64,000 nucleotides of DNA from Ixodes scapularis (GCF_016920785.2 NW_024609960.1:248001-312000), one strand, 5' to 3'; numbered from the stretch's first letter, positions 10,330-21,714 are shown. The notes: generated by a model from the letters alone, not told the origin. A program made the numbers and translations.

Positions 10330-10506
10330 GTGAGTTAGCCGCCAGCCGCCTGGACACCCGCACACAAACATTCTCTAGCTAACGAGGCCGTAGCGCAGGA
10401 TGTTCTACATCACTGGTTTCCTGTAGGTGACGTAGCAAATCCAGCTCTACAGCCTTCTTAAGCTACGAGGTGTTTACCTCAACACCTCGCCGCCCTACCC
10501 GCCCAG

Positions 10507-10665
10507 GTGGTGACGATGGCCACCTACTCCTTCTTCGCCGCCGCCGTGTTCGGCCGCCAGTACATCCACAGCCCGGACCCGATCATTGACAGCAGGCACC
10601 ACTTCGACTTCTACGTGCCCGTCTTCACCGTCATCCAGTACTTCCTCTACATGGGGCTGCTCAAG
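10507..10665 (+). CDS. Best: Bestrophin exon B (last transmembrane helices)
   Basis: 53 codons continue directly from exon A after a 177-bp intron. VVTMATYSFFAAAVFGRQ and FDFYVPVFTVIQYFLYMGLLK match the family's paired hydrophobic segments around a loop (HSPDPIIDSRHH) that varies between species. The acceptor is GCCCAG|GTG and the donor AAG|GTACGA, phase 0. The next intron (10666-13951) is 3.3 kb because of inserted elements. Confidence 0.93.
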
Positions 10666-11151
10666 GTACGAACGCGTCTCGACGCTGTCGGGCTGGGGAA
10701 CGTGAACTGTCAAGCCGAGGTCGCACCGCTGATACATCAGCGAAAGAAAGTCTGCTGACACTGTCTGAGGCTTCCTTGTCAGATTGATCACACAAAAAAT
10801 GTCTACAGACACGTGTCAATCAAACATGTTTAGAACATGCTCGATTCGCGCCCCATATAATTTTGGCATCGTGTCTGCAGTGAGCACGGTGTCTTTTGCA
10901 TTATGAGTGAGCAGTGTGTCTTTATTGGGCTCGGGCACAACCACCTAGACTGGAAAAAGCCCGTGAACTGCCTTCTTTACCTTCTGCGCTCAATCTCACT
11001 GTGATGATGTCAAAGGTCTATTGCACGGGCTTTAAATATGTTAGGAGAGCTCTTGGTTGGGGTGGCCTGGCAGGGCCGTCACCGAAACTAGAGGTGGCGT
11101 ACGTCTTGCATCCTAGCATATGGAGCTTCGCTTTATTTGGCGATGCAAATA

Positions 11152-13005
11152 TATAGGTTGGTACAAGTCACCAGGCTCCATCTAAAATGGACCGTAAAAA
11201 TCGACGCCTGCACGTAGCCATCTAAACTTTTCGTCAAAGGTGTAATTCACAGGTCGTTTTTTTCTTCTAAAATTACAAAGCGTGGCTCTCTTTCTGTAAA
11301 AAATAAGGCCAAGAAACTTGCCAGGGTCTACGGCGGGCAGCAACGCAGACGACAGGGTCCTGTAGCGGGGTGTGTTAGGCGTTCGTATTGATAGATGGCG
11401 CTATCTCCTTATCGCAACGGCTCGCGACCACCGTGGTTTATAAAAATGAATAGAATCTATTTGAAATGTACCTCCGGTTAAAAAATAAATGCAAACAATA
11501 AAAGCAAAACTAAAGTAAAAAAAAGTGAAAGCCGCTTACAACTCCCTGTAACGCCGAATTAGAGCGCAGCTCTTGAGGAGGAGGAGGAAAGGGCGCTTGG
11601 GGGGGGGGGGTTAGACTAACCAGGGGGGGTCACGTGACCTTGGGGGGTCACGTGACCCCTAATGCCGATGATGTCATCACTGACGTCACTGATGATGACA
11701 TCAGTGACGATGACGATGCGGGTACCGATGACGTCATTAGTGACGTCACTGATGACTTCACCAGTGATGATGACGATGACGATGCGAATGTCGGTGACGT
11801 CATCAGTGACGTCGCTGACGACGTCATCAGTGATGATGACGATGACGATGCGGATGCCGGTGACGACATCAGTGACGTCACTGATTACGTCATCAGTGAT
11901 GATGACGATGACGATGCGGATGTCGGTAACGTCACCGGAATCCACATCGTCATCGTCATCATCACTGATGACGTCACCGGCATCCACATCGTCATCGTCA
12001 TCATCACTGATGACGTCACCGGCATCCACATCGTTATCGTCATCATCACTGATGACGTCACCGGCATCCGCATCGTCATCATCACTGATGACGTCACCGG
12101 CATCCACATCGTCATCGTCATCATCACTGATGACGTCACCGGCATCCACATCGTCATCGTCACTGATGACGTCACCGGCATCCACATCGTCATCGTCATC
12201 ATCACTGATGACGTCACCGGCATCCACATCGTCATCGTCATCATCACTGATGACGTCACCGGCATCCGCATCGTCATCATCATCACTGATGATGACGTAA
12301 TTAGTGATGATGACGATGACGATGTGGATGCCGGTGACGTCATCAGTGTCGATGACGTCATCGGGGGTCACGCAACATCGGCGGGGGTCACGTGACCTCG
12401 GGGGGTCACGTGACCTCGAGGAGGGGGTCACGTGACCTCAGGAGAGTCACGTGACTTCAGGGGGTCACGTGACCTCGGGGGGTCACGTGCCCCCCCCCAC
12501 GAGGTCACGTGACCCCGGTGGGGGGGCTCGCGCGGTGCATTATGGGACATTTCCCATGATGCACCGCGCGGTTACGCCGACGGCGACGGCGACGGCGACG
12601 CCGACGCCGCTCAAGCCGGAAACGGGCCCCTAAGAGCTGCGCTCTAAAAACAAACGCGTCTGCTCAACGGCGGCGCTTTCGCTGCCAACGGATTTCGTCT
12701 GCGTGTCGTCTGCTTTCTTTCGCTGGTCGGCTGCACCTTCAGACGCTGCTCCCAACGCCACCTATCAATACGAACGCCAAACACAGTCCGTTACTGGACT
12801 TAGCCGTGTGGGTCGCCGCCCGCCGTACACCTTAGCAAGTTTCTTGGCCGTATTTTTTACTAAAAGAGAACTATGTTTTGTAATTTTACAAGAAAAAACC
12901 GACCTGTGAAATATACGTTTGACAAAAAGTTTAGATGGCTACATGCAGGCGTCGATTTTTACGGTCCATTTTAGATCGAGCCTGGTGACTTGAACCACTC
13001 TATAT
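11152..13005. mobile_element. Long-TIR DNA element (TA-flanked) hosting an array element
   Basis: Sequence at about 11152-11415 returns inverted at about 12755-13005. The outer ends are GGTTGGTACAAGTCACCAGG and its diverged complement near 12980-13000; both arms share the GACCGTAAAAATCGACGCCTG segment in part and a CGTTCGTATTGATAG segment further in. TATATA flanks fit a TA target, as in Tc1/mariner-type elements. Between the arms sits array element 1 (11525-12650), apparently a later insertion. No transposase frame is visible. Confidence 0.65.
11525..12650 (+). mobile_element. Array element 1 (shared ends, TGACGTCA / GTCACGTGAC palindrome interior)
   Basis: The left end starts GTGAAAGCCGCTTACAACTC, followed by TTAGAGCGCAGCTCTT (11559-11574), GAGGAGGAGG and poly-G. 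The interior has GTCACGTGAC copies, then a ~42-bp tandem unit with runs of GATGACGATG and the palindrome TGACGTCA, then more GTCACGTGAC, a 40-bp hairpin around TGCATTATGGGA (12530-12570), (GCCGAC)n, and AAGAGCTGCGCTCTAA (12632-12647) plus an A-run. The array orientation flips: 11660-11930 is forward, about 11935-12290 (nine units) is inverted, and the rest is forward. Units are multiples of 3 bp, so long false reading frames appear on both strands. Confidence 0.75.
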
Positions 13006-13324
13006 AAGGATGTGGTCGTGCGCGCTTCAAACGTTTCGTGAGCTCGCAATATTTCTAGATGATTCGTACGGGAACTGTGTGCGTCGATAGTTATGTCCGG
13101 CGTCTATGGTGTTTGACAGCCGAACTTAGTAGAGAATGGTGCGCCGTTAGGTCGTACTGGAAGGGCTCGTGGTAAATTGAGGCGTACGTTTTGCCACAGA
13201 AGAGACTTTTCGGCTCTTTGGGGTTATGGTAGTCATGGTGTATAACACTGTACTTCTACGGCTCTCTGTGGAATTCGATGCTACAGACCGAACGCGTACT
13301 GTTACTTGGCACGAATAAATGAAA

Positions 13325-13413
13325 GATAAAACATCGAGCACGGGGACGGAAACACGGACATGAAAGAATAAAACAAGTTCTATTTCCGTCCCCATCCTCG
13401 ATGTTTTATCTTT
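13325..13413. repeat. Foldback repeat (~90 bp)
   Basis: ATAAAACATCGAG..CGGGGACGGAAA on the left pairs with TTTCCGTCCCC..CTCGATGTTTTAT on the right, with about 30 bases between the arms. It is a short palindromic MITE-like unit in the bestrophin intron. Confidence 0.6.
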
Positions 13414-13951
13414 TTTTCGTGTACTCGTATCCATTCACGAATACGCACGTTTCCAATTGTCCTACTCGGGCCGCACCGCAACTGCAGGGTTTTGTTCTTA
13501 ATATGTGGAATAACGAAAGAGTTTCAAGAAAATAGAATGAAAGTAAAGAACTGGAAGAGCTGTGGTCTCCCTGATTCTCGTCCACTTCCCTACTTGTCTG
13601 AGTCTACAACTCCCAGAGGAACCACAGCACAGCACAAGGATGGATCCTAATATCCACACCATACTGCGTGGACCTAACGCCGCACAGTATGGCCACTCGT
13701 TTGAGCATAGGATCCGCACCATACTGTCTGGATATAGCCACTTGTCCCCTTTCCAGGAAACAAGAAATAGAAAGAGAAAAATGAGGGAAGGAGGATACAA
13801 TAGGGAAACGGCAGCTGCTGAGACATAGCGTCGTTTTGGCGTTCGGAAACAACTGAACAAATTCTCGAGACGTATATTTCGTCCCGGAACGCACTCCGCC
13901 TGCGGGCTCTCATATCACTCTTTGACACACGTCGAGGTCGTCCTGGTGCAG

Positions 13952-14032
13952 GTGGCTGAGCAGCTTATCAACCCTTTTGGAGACGACGACGAAGACTTCG
14001 AGCTCAATTGGATAATTGACAGGCACTTCAAA
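13952..14032 (+). CDS. Best: Bestrophin exon C (Ca2+-clasp exon)
   Basis: 27 codons hold VAEQLINPFGDDDEDFE followed by NWIIDRHFK. The acidic run after NPFG is the cytosolic Ca2+-binding clasp of bestrophins, where calcium opens the channel. The acceptor is GGTGCAG|GTG and the donor AAA|GTAAGG, phase 0. Only 68 bases separate it from exon D. Confidence 0.95.
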
Positions 14033-14100
14033 GTAAGGCTCTCCCTCCCCCTCCCCAATCGATTCCCGACGTGCCCACCGATGCCCACGCTGCCGCGCAG

Positions 14101-14252
14101 GTGTCCTACCTAGGCGTGGACACGCTGGACGGCCCTCCTCCGCCGTTGGTCAAGGACTCGTACTTCTACAAGATGGACTACCAGCTGCCCTACACCGCCG
14201 CTTCGGTCAGCTACAAGAAGAAGACGTACCGGGGATCGGTGGCCTACATGCA
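14101..14252 (+). CDS. Best: Bestrophin exon D (end of channel core)
   Basis: 50 codons plus two bases. The segment LPYTAASVSYKKKTYRGS corresponds to the family's 'PPYTAAS---R---F-GS' motif, near the end of the conserved bestrophin domain. The acceptor is CCGCGCAG|GTG and the donor CA|GTGAGT (phase 2), which matches the one-base start of exon E. Confidence 0.93.
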
Positions 14253-14321
14253 GTGAGTGTTGCGTGCGACTCGCGCTTAGAAACTGGAAAACTTAGTACA
14301 AGTAAGAACGTTACTTTACAG

Positions 14322-14697
14322 TACAAGGTGTCTCAAATAGCGACCAGGCTCTTTAAATCGGCCGTAAAAATTGTTTTCATAACCTATCGCGCTACGATTT
14401 GGTGCATGTAGCCCACAGGTGGTGCATTGTTTTAATAAAATTTGCTAAGAGCAAACTTACCTAAGGAAAATGTAAAGAAAAAGTTTAACTTCTATGGAAA
14501 AGCAGCGAAACCACCGGTCTTCAAACGAGAGGGCGCATATATACTGTTTGAAGACCGGTAGCTTCGCTGCTTTTCCATAGGAGTTAAGCCTTTTTTTTTA
14601 ACTTTTTTTCTCAGTTAATTTTGCTCTTAGCAAATTTTGTAGTACAAATGCACCACATGTGGGGAACATGCCTGGCCGCTATTTGAAACACTTTGTA
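14322..14697. mobile_element. Tc1/mariner-type MITE, 376 bp foldback
   Basis: The outer ends are TACAAGGTGTCTCAAATAGC and, inverted, GCTATTTGAAACACTTTGTA. An inner pair of arms near 14490-14590 (around AAAGCAGCGAA and CCGGTCTTCAAAC) repeats the symmetry. TA at the borders fits a TA target site. There is no coding capacity. Confidence 0.7.
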
Positions 14698-14769
14698 TAA
14701 AGATAAAGAAATTAAAACGTGCCGCTATTCCAACTTCGTGCAATTCCGGGAACGTTATAAAGTTTCAAC

Positions 14770-15000
14770 AACAGTGCATCGTCACGGCGCCCTTTGCTTT
14801 TGCGCGTTCGCTATCAGTGACTAAATCAATGCCTCACAGTGAATGCGCCGCGATCCTGCCCTTTTCAGATGACGTGATTGGTTGCGCTATTGTTTGCGTA
14901 CCCTCCATAACGACAACGATTGCGCCATGGTCGTGCACTTTTAGCGTTGGTTGATTGGCTTCGTCAGGTCATAGCGTCGGCTGCGGTCCAGAGACAGAGA
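14770..15000 (+). repeat. Dispersed repeat, copy 1 (second copy at 25630-25880)
   Basis: The two regions share, in the same order, GTGCATCGTC.CGGCG, GTGAATGCGCC.CGATCCTG, a GATTGGCTT segment and GTCGGCTGCGGT. It is a diverged interspersed family with both copies in bestrophin introns; class unknown. Confidence 0.55.
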
Positions 15001-15683
15001 AGAACAATTGCTGGCATTATCATCTGCAGAGCAAATATAATTAGGATCGTGTCACACAAAACATGCGTTTCGTAATTTTTTGTACTGCATTTGAATTAAT
15101 AATCATCGGACAATGACAGACCTTGCTTGCTGAAGTATGAGAGTCGTGTTTTCGGCAGCTCGTTAGGCAAAATACAAAAACCTCTTGACTGCGGAGTCCT
15201 CCATTTTTGAAAGACCATGAAGTTTGGGCGCATCATAGGGAGATCAATTATGATTAGGGCTTCGTGTTTTCTAGGTTTGCAGCTTGTTCTACGGTTTACA
15301 GCATTAAAACTTAATCTTGAAACTTTTGCTCTGACTCGCCATTCTGTAGCCCACTTGAAATTTCCAGCAAAGACCCCCAATATACCCAAGAGATCGTGGT
15401 GGTAGCTCGGGTCATCACTTTGAGCGCAGATTGAGCACGAACACGCAGGGCCAGCAATCAGAAACGTATGATCTGCGAAACGACCCCTAATATGGAGTTT
15501 TACTGCACTGTACGTTGCAGACTGCAGGCCTATCGGGCGCGTGCTTGATTCACGCTTCAAAGTTAGAGCACGAGCCCCCGCTTGGAAATCAAAGCTCGTC
15601 TACGGTCTACTCAAACTTTCTAATGACTGGTTGAGATTGTGCTCACGGGCTGGGAGGTGACTACGCCTCACCTTTATGTGCAG
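15001..15683. other. Intron sequence without recognised features
   Basis: A 154-codon frame is open on the minus strand (15096-15560). I recognise no domain in it, and an intronic antisense frame of that length can arise by chance or from an old repeat. The end of the stretch is a normal acceptor (TTTATGTGCAG) for exon E. Confidence 0.4.
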
Positions 15684-15983
15684 CGTGCCCCAAAAGGAGC
15701 GCGGCATGGTGGTGCCGGAGATGTCCGAAGAGGACGACGAGGACTCCCCCAGAGACGGCGGCAGCGGGGGCGAGGACGACGACGGTCGGCACGGACTCTC
15801 CAAGCGGTCGTCGTCCTCGCTGTGGACGTTGATGCATCGCCGCTCTACCAGTCCTCCTAACGATAACGTCGAGAGCGGCCTCGCGCAAGACTCCAAGCTG
15901 CACGTCTACTTCAAGGGGTCCTCGCCGTCGGGAAGCCAGGAGGATTCTGAGGACGCCAACGGCCTCTCCGACGGATCTCAACA
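15684..15983 (+). CDS. Best: Bestrophin exon E (acidic and serine-rich tail)
   Basis: One base, 99 codons and two bases. The peptide is hydrophilic: an acidic cluster (MSEEDDEDSPRDGG), a KRSSSSLWTLMHRRSTSPP basic/serine stretch, then a serine/glycine-rich end. It belongs to the cytosolic C-terminal tail, which is poorly conserved between bestrophins. The acceptor is TGTGCAG|C and the donor CA|GTAAGG, phase 2. Confidence 0.85.
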
Positions 15984-18900
15984 GTAAGGCCCCACAAAAG
16001 GGCGCTCCTGGTCTCCTGATGTATAGACCCTTTCCATAAAAGAACCAGACGGTGGCACTGCAGCATTTTGCGCCCCCACAAAACCTCTAGCTACATGGGA
16101 GGACAGAGAGTCCCTCATTGCGCGGCTCCTTGCAACGTCCATGAACTACTTCATCTATTCTGTAGATGCTTCGCTAAAGGATCGATTAGCGAGAGACCTG
16201 CTGAATAATCTCCAACAATCCCGTAGGACGGCCTATTATCTATTTTATGTTGAATAGCGCAGTTGCAGCCCCCGATAAATCTCCAACTTCGCCGTTTCTT
16301 GAGCATCTAAACGTCCTGGAGAATCGCTGCATAAGCCAGCTTAGGAGGCTCGCCAAAACAGAGCGACTAGAAGCCCCCTGTGATGCAAGAATTGGTCCTG
16401 TGTTTGTAAACGTGAAAAAGGGTCTATTCCCACTGCGCGACGCAGTCTGACAAGCGAAGCATCGGCGCGGCGTTATTGCGATGTAAGCACCGATGCTCTA
16501 GTCACTGACAGGCTAAGAACGGCAGGGCGTCTCTTTGGGATGCACGCGCTCGTTGCCTTTCGACATGCTTTGGGTGCGCGTACGTTCGAGGCTCACGAGA
16601 CAGCGAAGCCTTATTGGAGAAATGAAGCCAGCGCTGGGGGGAGGTGGGACAAGCTGAGGACTTACCTGTCGTTCTCTACCTGCCAGTGAGTCCGAAACAG
16701 TTATCGCGAAAGACAGATTGCAGCAAGTAGAAAGCTGGACATGGACAAGTAGAAGGCGCGAAAGGCGAGGACAAGTAGAAGCGCCTGTCCGGTCTTCTAC
16801 CTGTCCTTGTCTTTCGCGCTAACGTTTTTTTTTTTAGATATTTAACCAGCTAGGCTGCCAACTTATACTGGCAGTGACTATAGCGTCTAACGATGAGAAT
16901 TTATCGCAGAAACTACGTTGGTAGTTTTGATGGCAGCCTTTTTAAACGCAGTGAGAAACACGGTAGAACTTGCAAGTGGTGAGGTCTGACTTCGCCGCGC
17001 TGTGCAGTGACGCAGTCTGCTTGTAACCTTAAGAACAGACTGTTACATTGTGGTGGCCCAGTTTATTTTCTTTGTGGCCCTGGATTTAACATGCATATGT
17101 GTATAATATTAGTGATTCTGTTACCCTTGTGGTTGTATTAAAAAAGGACAAATAGCTGCAGCGTGGGAACGCCATTCGTATAAAATTGATGTCATGAAAA
17201 GGATGTGCTTCCCGGACTATAAAAACAAAAAAAGTAAGATGTCTGAGGCTTGGGTGGTGAAGAAACAAATCAAGGTGGAAGAAACAAAAATCAAGCGCAA
17301 GAGAAAACAATTTGTTGGCGTGTTGGCTTCAATCATGCACAGAACTGCACTAAGGGGCTAGATGGCACATTGAGCGAACAAGTATGAAGCCACCGGAAGT
17401 AAGCGGCTTGTGCCGAAAGTGAGCGTTTGACAGATTTTACAAGTCTTCTGAGCGTTGCTCCAAGCAATGTTCAAAACGCTTGCAGCGCACATAGACCTGA
17501 GAAGTTTTCTGGGAAACCGTTTTATGTGGGATAATCTAAGGGTTTTTTAATATCAAGTGCGCGAATCCCCACTTTAAAGGTCTCATTCTCGAGATTTAAC
17601 CCAGGGATCCTGGGCTCAATCCCCACTTCTGCCCGTTTCGATCTGGAGGAGCATCGTACTGGCGTGCGGTCGTGTGTCACTACAGCGTGATGCACGTTAA
17701 AGACCCCAGGCTAGCGGTTGTGTCGCACTGGCTAAATTCCTCATATACAGCTGAGATACAAGTCGCCAGTTGAAGCAGACTAAGTTCTAGGCTGTATAAA
17801 CATACACACACCCCATTTTGTTCGAGATTTTATTCTAAAGGGGGTCAATAAAACCATTTATATATTCAAGAAATTGTGAACTAATAAGTTTACTGAATGG
17901 ACTAATGGCGAATTTCCACTGTAAGATCCGGAGCGCTTTCCGAAATTCTCGAGGGAGGCAAAATTCATCTCCGTGGGACCCACTCCAAATCGACGAGCGG
18001 AAGATAGACCCGCATTTTTGGAACGACTTGTCCGAGAGGGTCGGCCGTTCAAAAATGGCCGCTGCTCGAACTTGACAAGCCAACCAACGCCTCAGCCAAC
18101 TGAGCTTTCTGACGACCAGTCACATAACTGTCGCTCTTTAGCTGCAGAAATAACACACGACACAGGCCGGGCGAAAATATCCGTACCACGGAGCCCATGT
18201 CACAAATAATAAAGAAAACGTCCGCGTTCGTCACCGTCACATACCTTTCGGCCACCTCGCAGCTGCGGGGCACGCACACCGATCGCAATCGGTGGAGTTG
18301 ATTGCTGGTACGACATTAATAAACGCATAGAGTTTACAAACCATCACTTGCACGGTCGTTGCCTAATTTGTTCTTGCTCTGTTGCACGAGGAAACGCCGG
18401 CGGTATGCAGCGTAAAAAGGTAAACAAGCAGTGGCGGCAAAATGAACCAGGCCTAACCTTGCCTCTGCCTCCTTCGGACTTTGTGTAATTTTTTTCCCCC
18501 TCTCTTACGATTTCAGCTGTCGGCGCTTACGATTTGCAACGCTCCAGTCCCGGCTTTGCACCACTGGTCTACGCGAGGTAGGATCATTCGAGCCGTCACA
18601 ATCCCGCGTAAACAAGCGTCGCATCCGAACAGATCCAACCCGACGGCCCGCCCGGTCCGGCGACCTCGCCGCGCATGCGCACCGCCGAGTTAAAGGAAAT
18701 GACGCAGCGCGCTTTTGTCAACTTCCACCAAGCAAGCTCCCTGAAATCCCACGGAGCAAGTTCGGCGCTGTTGGACGCGCTCCTAGAGACTTGAGCCGGA
18801 TCTACCAGTGAAAAACGCTCGCTCCAAAAGGGGCGCTTTTGGAGCGCTCGAAATCAGCGAGCGGAATTTACCATATTAGTATCCCAGCAGACGGCCCACT

Positions 18901-19018
18901 TCCGGGATAAGCATGGAACTTCCGCTAGTTAGTTATGCTTTCGCCCAGCTCGGAGAGCGGCCATCCCGTGACTGGAACAGGAATCCTTTTCCACCTTTTT
19001 CTGTATTTTCCAATATAG
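15984..19018. other. Bestrophin intron, left part
   Basis: No gene is supported. Near 16740-16825 a CAAGTAGAAG..GGCGCGAAAG block is partly repeated inverted. Around 17640-17720 a stretch with GTGATGCACGTTAAAGACCC resembles the ends of old arthropod retroposons, but I cannot classify it. Near 18815-18840 a short hairpin GCTCCAAAAG..CTTTTGGAGC is present. The remainder looks like unstructured AT/GC-mixed intron. Confidence 0.4.
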
Positions 19019-19440
19019 TGTCACGAATGACGAGGTGAAGGACAAGGAATAACTGCGGAAACTGAAACGTTCAGCAAGGTAAACTTGTGCTCCCCCCCCC
19101 TCACCCAAAAATAAAGAGAAACGGAAGATAGTAACAGAGCGTCGCGAACGTCGAAGTTGGCGTAACAGCACGATCAAAAGCTAGGGCGAGACTGACTGCG
19201 GCTCGCCACGCGGAGCCCCTTATGTACACGCGTAGGCTCTTGGAACAATCGGCGTAGAAGTTTCGGCGTGTAGAAAATTCGGACCTCGCAGGCCCAACAG
19301 GGTTCTCGAATTTACCAGAAGTCTAAATTGAAAGAATAAATAAAAGACGCGTCGCTCCCAGGAATCGAACGCTGGGCTTACGCACGAGAGTCAAGCGCGG
19401 TACCCACTCGGCCACGCACGCGCACGCTCGCCGACGCGCG
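19019..19440 (-). repeat. Gypsy-2 3' LTR (approximate)
   Basis: On the minus strand AGTCAGTCTCGCCCTAGC, ACTTCGACG..CGCGACGCTCTG and the terminal ATTCGTGACA match the right half of the Gypsy-1 LTR; the left half is not alignable by eye. A G-rich run (plus-strand C-run, 19443-19462) may be the polypurine tract. The exact start is uncertain. Confidence 0.65.
19351..19422 (-). tRNA. tRNA-like sequence (pseudo-tRNA or tRNA-derived SINE head)
   Basis: On the minus strand an A-box-like TGGCCGAGTGGGTA is followed at tRNA spacing by a B-box-like CGTTCGATTCC inside a good T arm (CCCAG...CTGGG). The anticodon stem has mismatches, so a functional tRNA is doubtful and I assign no anticodon. It lies within or beside the Gypsy-2 LTR. 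Confidence 0.45.
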
Positions 19441-19602
19441 TGCCCCCCCCCCCCCCCCCCTTTTCCCCCATTTCAGAAGGCATCGTCTCGATGCCGCGCG
19501 AAAGGCAACAAAACAAAGCAAGACAAACAAAATAATGAGAAAATACGAAGGCTAGATAAACACAATCCCATCAAGGGTTGCACAGGATCACAGTTCACAG
19601 TC

Positions 19603-21657
19603 TTATCGCGCGTAGTACGGCTTGAGCCTCACGACGTGGACGACTTCCCCTCGTGGAGGGTGGCGTGATGAAGTCCGTGTTCCGTCGAGCATCACCTCGT
19701 AGTTCAGATCCCCGAGTCGACGAAGCACTTTGTAGGGTCCAAAGTAGCGCTTCAGGAGTTTCTCGCTTAGACCACGTCGTTGCATCGGGGTCCGAACCCA
19801 CACACAGTCTCCGGGATTGAAGCCAACGTCGATCCGGCGAAGATTGTACCGAGTAGCGTCGACACGATGGTCTTGAATTCGAAGTCGAGCGAGCTGGCGA
19901 ACTTCTTCAGCTCGTTGAGCAACCACCTGGGCGTCGGGGATCCCATCGTCAGCTGGTTCGTGGGGTAGCGTCAAGCATGGTCGTTAATTTTCTGCCATGC
20001 CCCAGCTGAAACGGGGTTACTCCTGTGGTCTCTTGCACCGCCGTGTTGAAGCAAACGTGACGTAGGGTAACACCCCGTCTAAGTCTTGTGCTCTACGTCG
20101 ACATACATGGAGATCATGTCGGCGATAGTTTTGTTTAGCCGTTCTGTTAGTCCATTTGTCTGCGGATGGTACGCAGTGGTTCGACGGTAGCCGGCGCCAC
20201 TGAGACGAAAAATCTCTTGCGTCAGCCGGGCCATGAACGATGATCCACGGTCTGTAATGAGGACTTCAGGGGCACCGTGCTGGAGAACAATGGACTCGAT
20301 GAAAAACTTGGCGTCTTCAACAGCCGTACCTGATGGAAGGGCTCTCGTCTCGGCGTACCGTGTGAAATAATCCGTGGCGACGATTATCCAGCGGTTTCCC
20401 GACGTTGACGGCGAGAAAGGGCTAAGTAAATGCATTCCGAACTGCTGGAACGGCGTGGACGGGGGAGAAATCGGATGCAGAAGTCCCGACGGCTTCGTCG
20501 GCGGTTTCTTACGTTGCTGACACTCCTGACGTGATCGAGTGTAGAGGAGAACGGTTTTGGGTAACCTCGGCCAGTAGTACTTTCCTAGAATCCTGGCGAG
20601 CGTCCTGCTGTGGCCAAGGTGTCCAGCCGTTGGGTCGTCCTGAGACCCCAACAGCCACGCTGTGTTGTTGCTGACGAAGTTCTTTTTGTACAGCACCCTT
20701 GCAGTATGGACAAGGTGGGCCGGATTCGTAAGAAAGCACGGTAAACCGCACTCGCTTGCCCCTCTAGTTGCTCGATGCGCGCCCGCAGTTCAGGGTTGTC
20801 TCGTTGGAGTGCTGTTATGTCGCTGACATCCAGAGCACCGAGGAAACAATTATCGTCGTCGTCTTCGATGAAGGTAGGGCCGCCCTCAACTGGGGCCCTT
20901 GACAGGCAGTCGGCGTCATTGTGTTTCCGGCCGGACTCGTACACCATGGTCATGTCGAACTCCTACAGTCGTAGGCTCCACCGGGCGAGGCGTCCGGAGG
21001 GGTCCTTTAGATTCGCGAGCCAGCAGAGCGAGTGGTGGTCCGTGACCACGCGAAAAGGACTTCCATACAAATATGGTCGGAACTTTTTTATTGCCCAGAC
21101 GACAGCAAGGCAATCCTTTTCAATTGTTGAGTAGTTCTTCTCCGCCTTAGACAGCGTCTGACTCGCGTATGCGATGACTCGCTCCGCCCCGTCTTGCATT
21201 TGAACTAGTACCGCGCCAAGTCCGGTGTTACTGGCGTCCGTGTGGATCTCTGTTTCAACGAACTGGTCGAAGCAGCCAAGAATCGGGGGTGTCTGGAGTC
21301 TTTGTTTGAGCTCATCGAATGACCGCTGGTGCTCTTCGGTCCATTCAAACTTCACGGTGTCCTCCGTGAGGTTCGTCAGCGGTGCAGACAGCTTGGCGAA
21401 ATCCCAAACAAATCGTCTGTAGTAGGCACAGAGTCCAAGGAATCTTCTCACGGCCTTCTCGTCAGACGGCGGAGTAAAGGCAGCTACGGCGCGGGTTTCC
21501 TCGGGGTCAGGGAGAACACCTTTGTTGTTCACGACGTGGCCGAGGAACTTTAGCTCCCCATAGGCGAACCGACACTTTGTTGGCTTGAGTGACAGACCGG
21601 CGGTCTTGACGGCTTGGAGCACGGCCCGAAGTCGTTTCAGGTGTTCGTTGAACACCT
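19603..21657 (-). pseudogene. Gypsy-2 pol fragment (RT thumb, RNase H, integrase)
   Basis: Recognisable blocks in order are the RT C-terminal part (KFLGHVVNNKG, RRFLGLCAYYRRF), RNase H (HTDASNTGLGAVLVQ), the integrase zinc finger region (GHLGHSRTLAR..CQQRKKPP), the core (TDYFTRYAET, ITDRGSSFMA, HPQTNGLTERLNKT) and the C-terminal GPYKVLRRLGDLNYEV module ending in LKPYYAR. At least three frame changes break it. Confidence 0.88.
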
Positions 21658-21714
21658 TGACACGCCGAAGTGCTGCGTCTTTGTGCCTTAGCAGGCTTAG
21701 GTACCGACCAAAAA

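Larger units (their letters stand above)
19019..21657 (-). mobile_element. Gypsy-2, decayed 5'-truncated relative of Gypsy-1 (antisense to bestrophin)
   Basis: The minus strand reads from the middle of RT through RNase H and integrase to a 3' LTR-like segment. Pol begins abruptly at about 21657 (NEHLKRLRAVLQAVKTAG), just after where the YLDD box would be, so RT palm, protease and gag are missing. The protein is clearly of the Gypsy-1 family. Frame breaks near 20960, 20600 and 20080-19975 show that it is old. Confidence 0.88.

Noticed and set aside
11660..12340. CRISPR-like array
   Set aside because: There are no unique spacers between repeats, the sequence is eukaryotic, and the repeats are contiguous.
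11616..12431. Long open frames on both strands rich in Ser, Asp, Thr or Val-Ile (also 41665-42405 and 42796-43423)
   Set aside because: They exist in several frames at once because the array period is a multiple of 3 bp and lacks stop triplets. They are products of the tandem repeat, not genes.
15096..15560. 154-codon antisense frame in a bestrophin intron
   Set aside because: No domain, splice signals or repeat match recognised; kept only as a note.
18481..18693. A hidden bestrophin exon after TACGATTTCAG
   Set aside because: The acceptor is plausible but the following frame has no conserved content and no matching donor phase.
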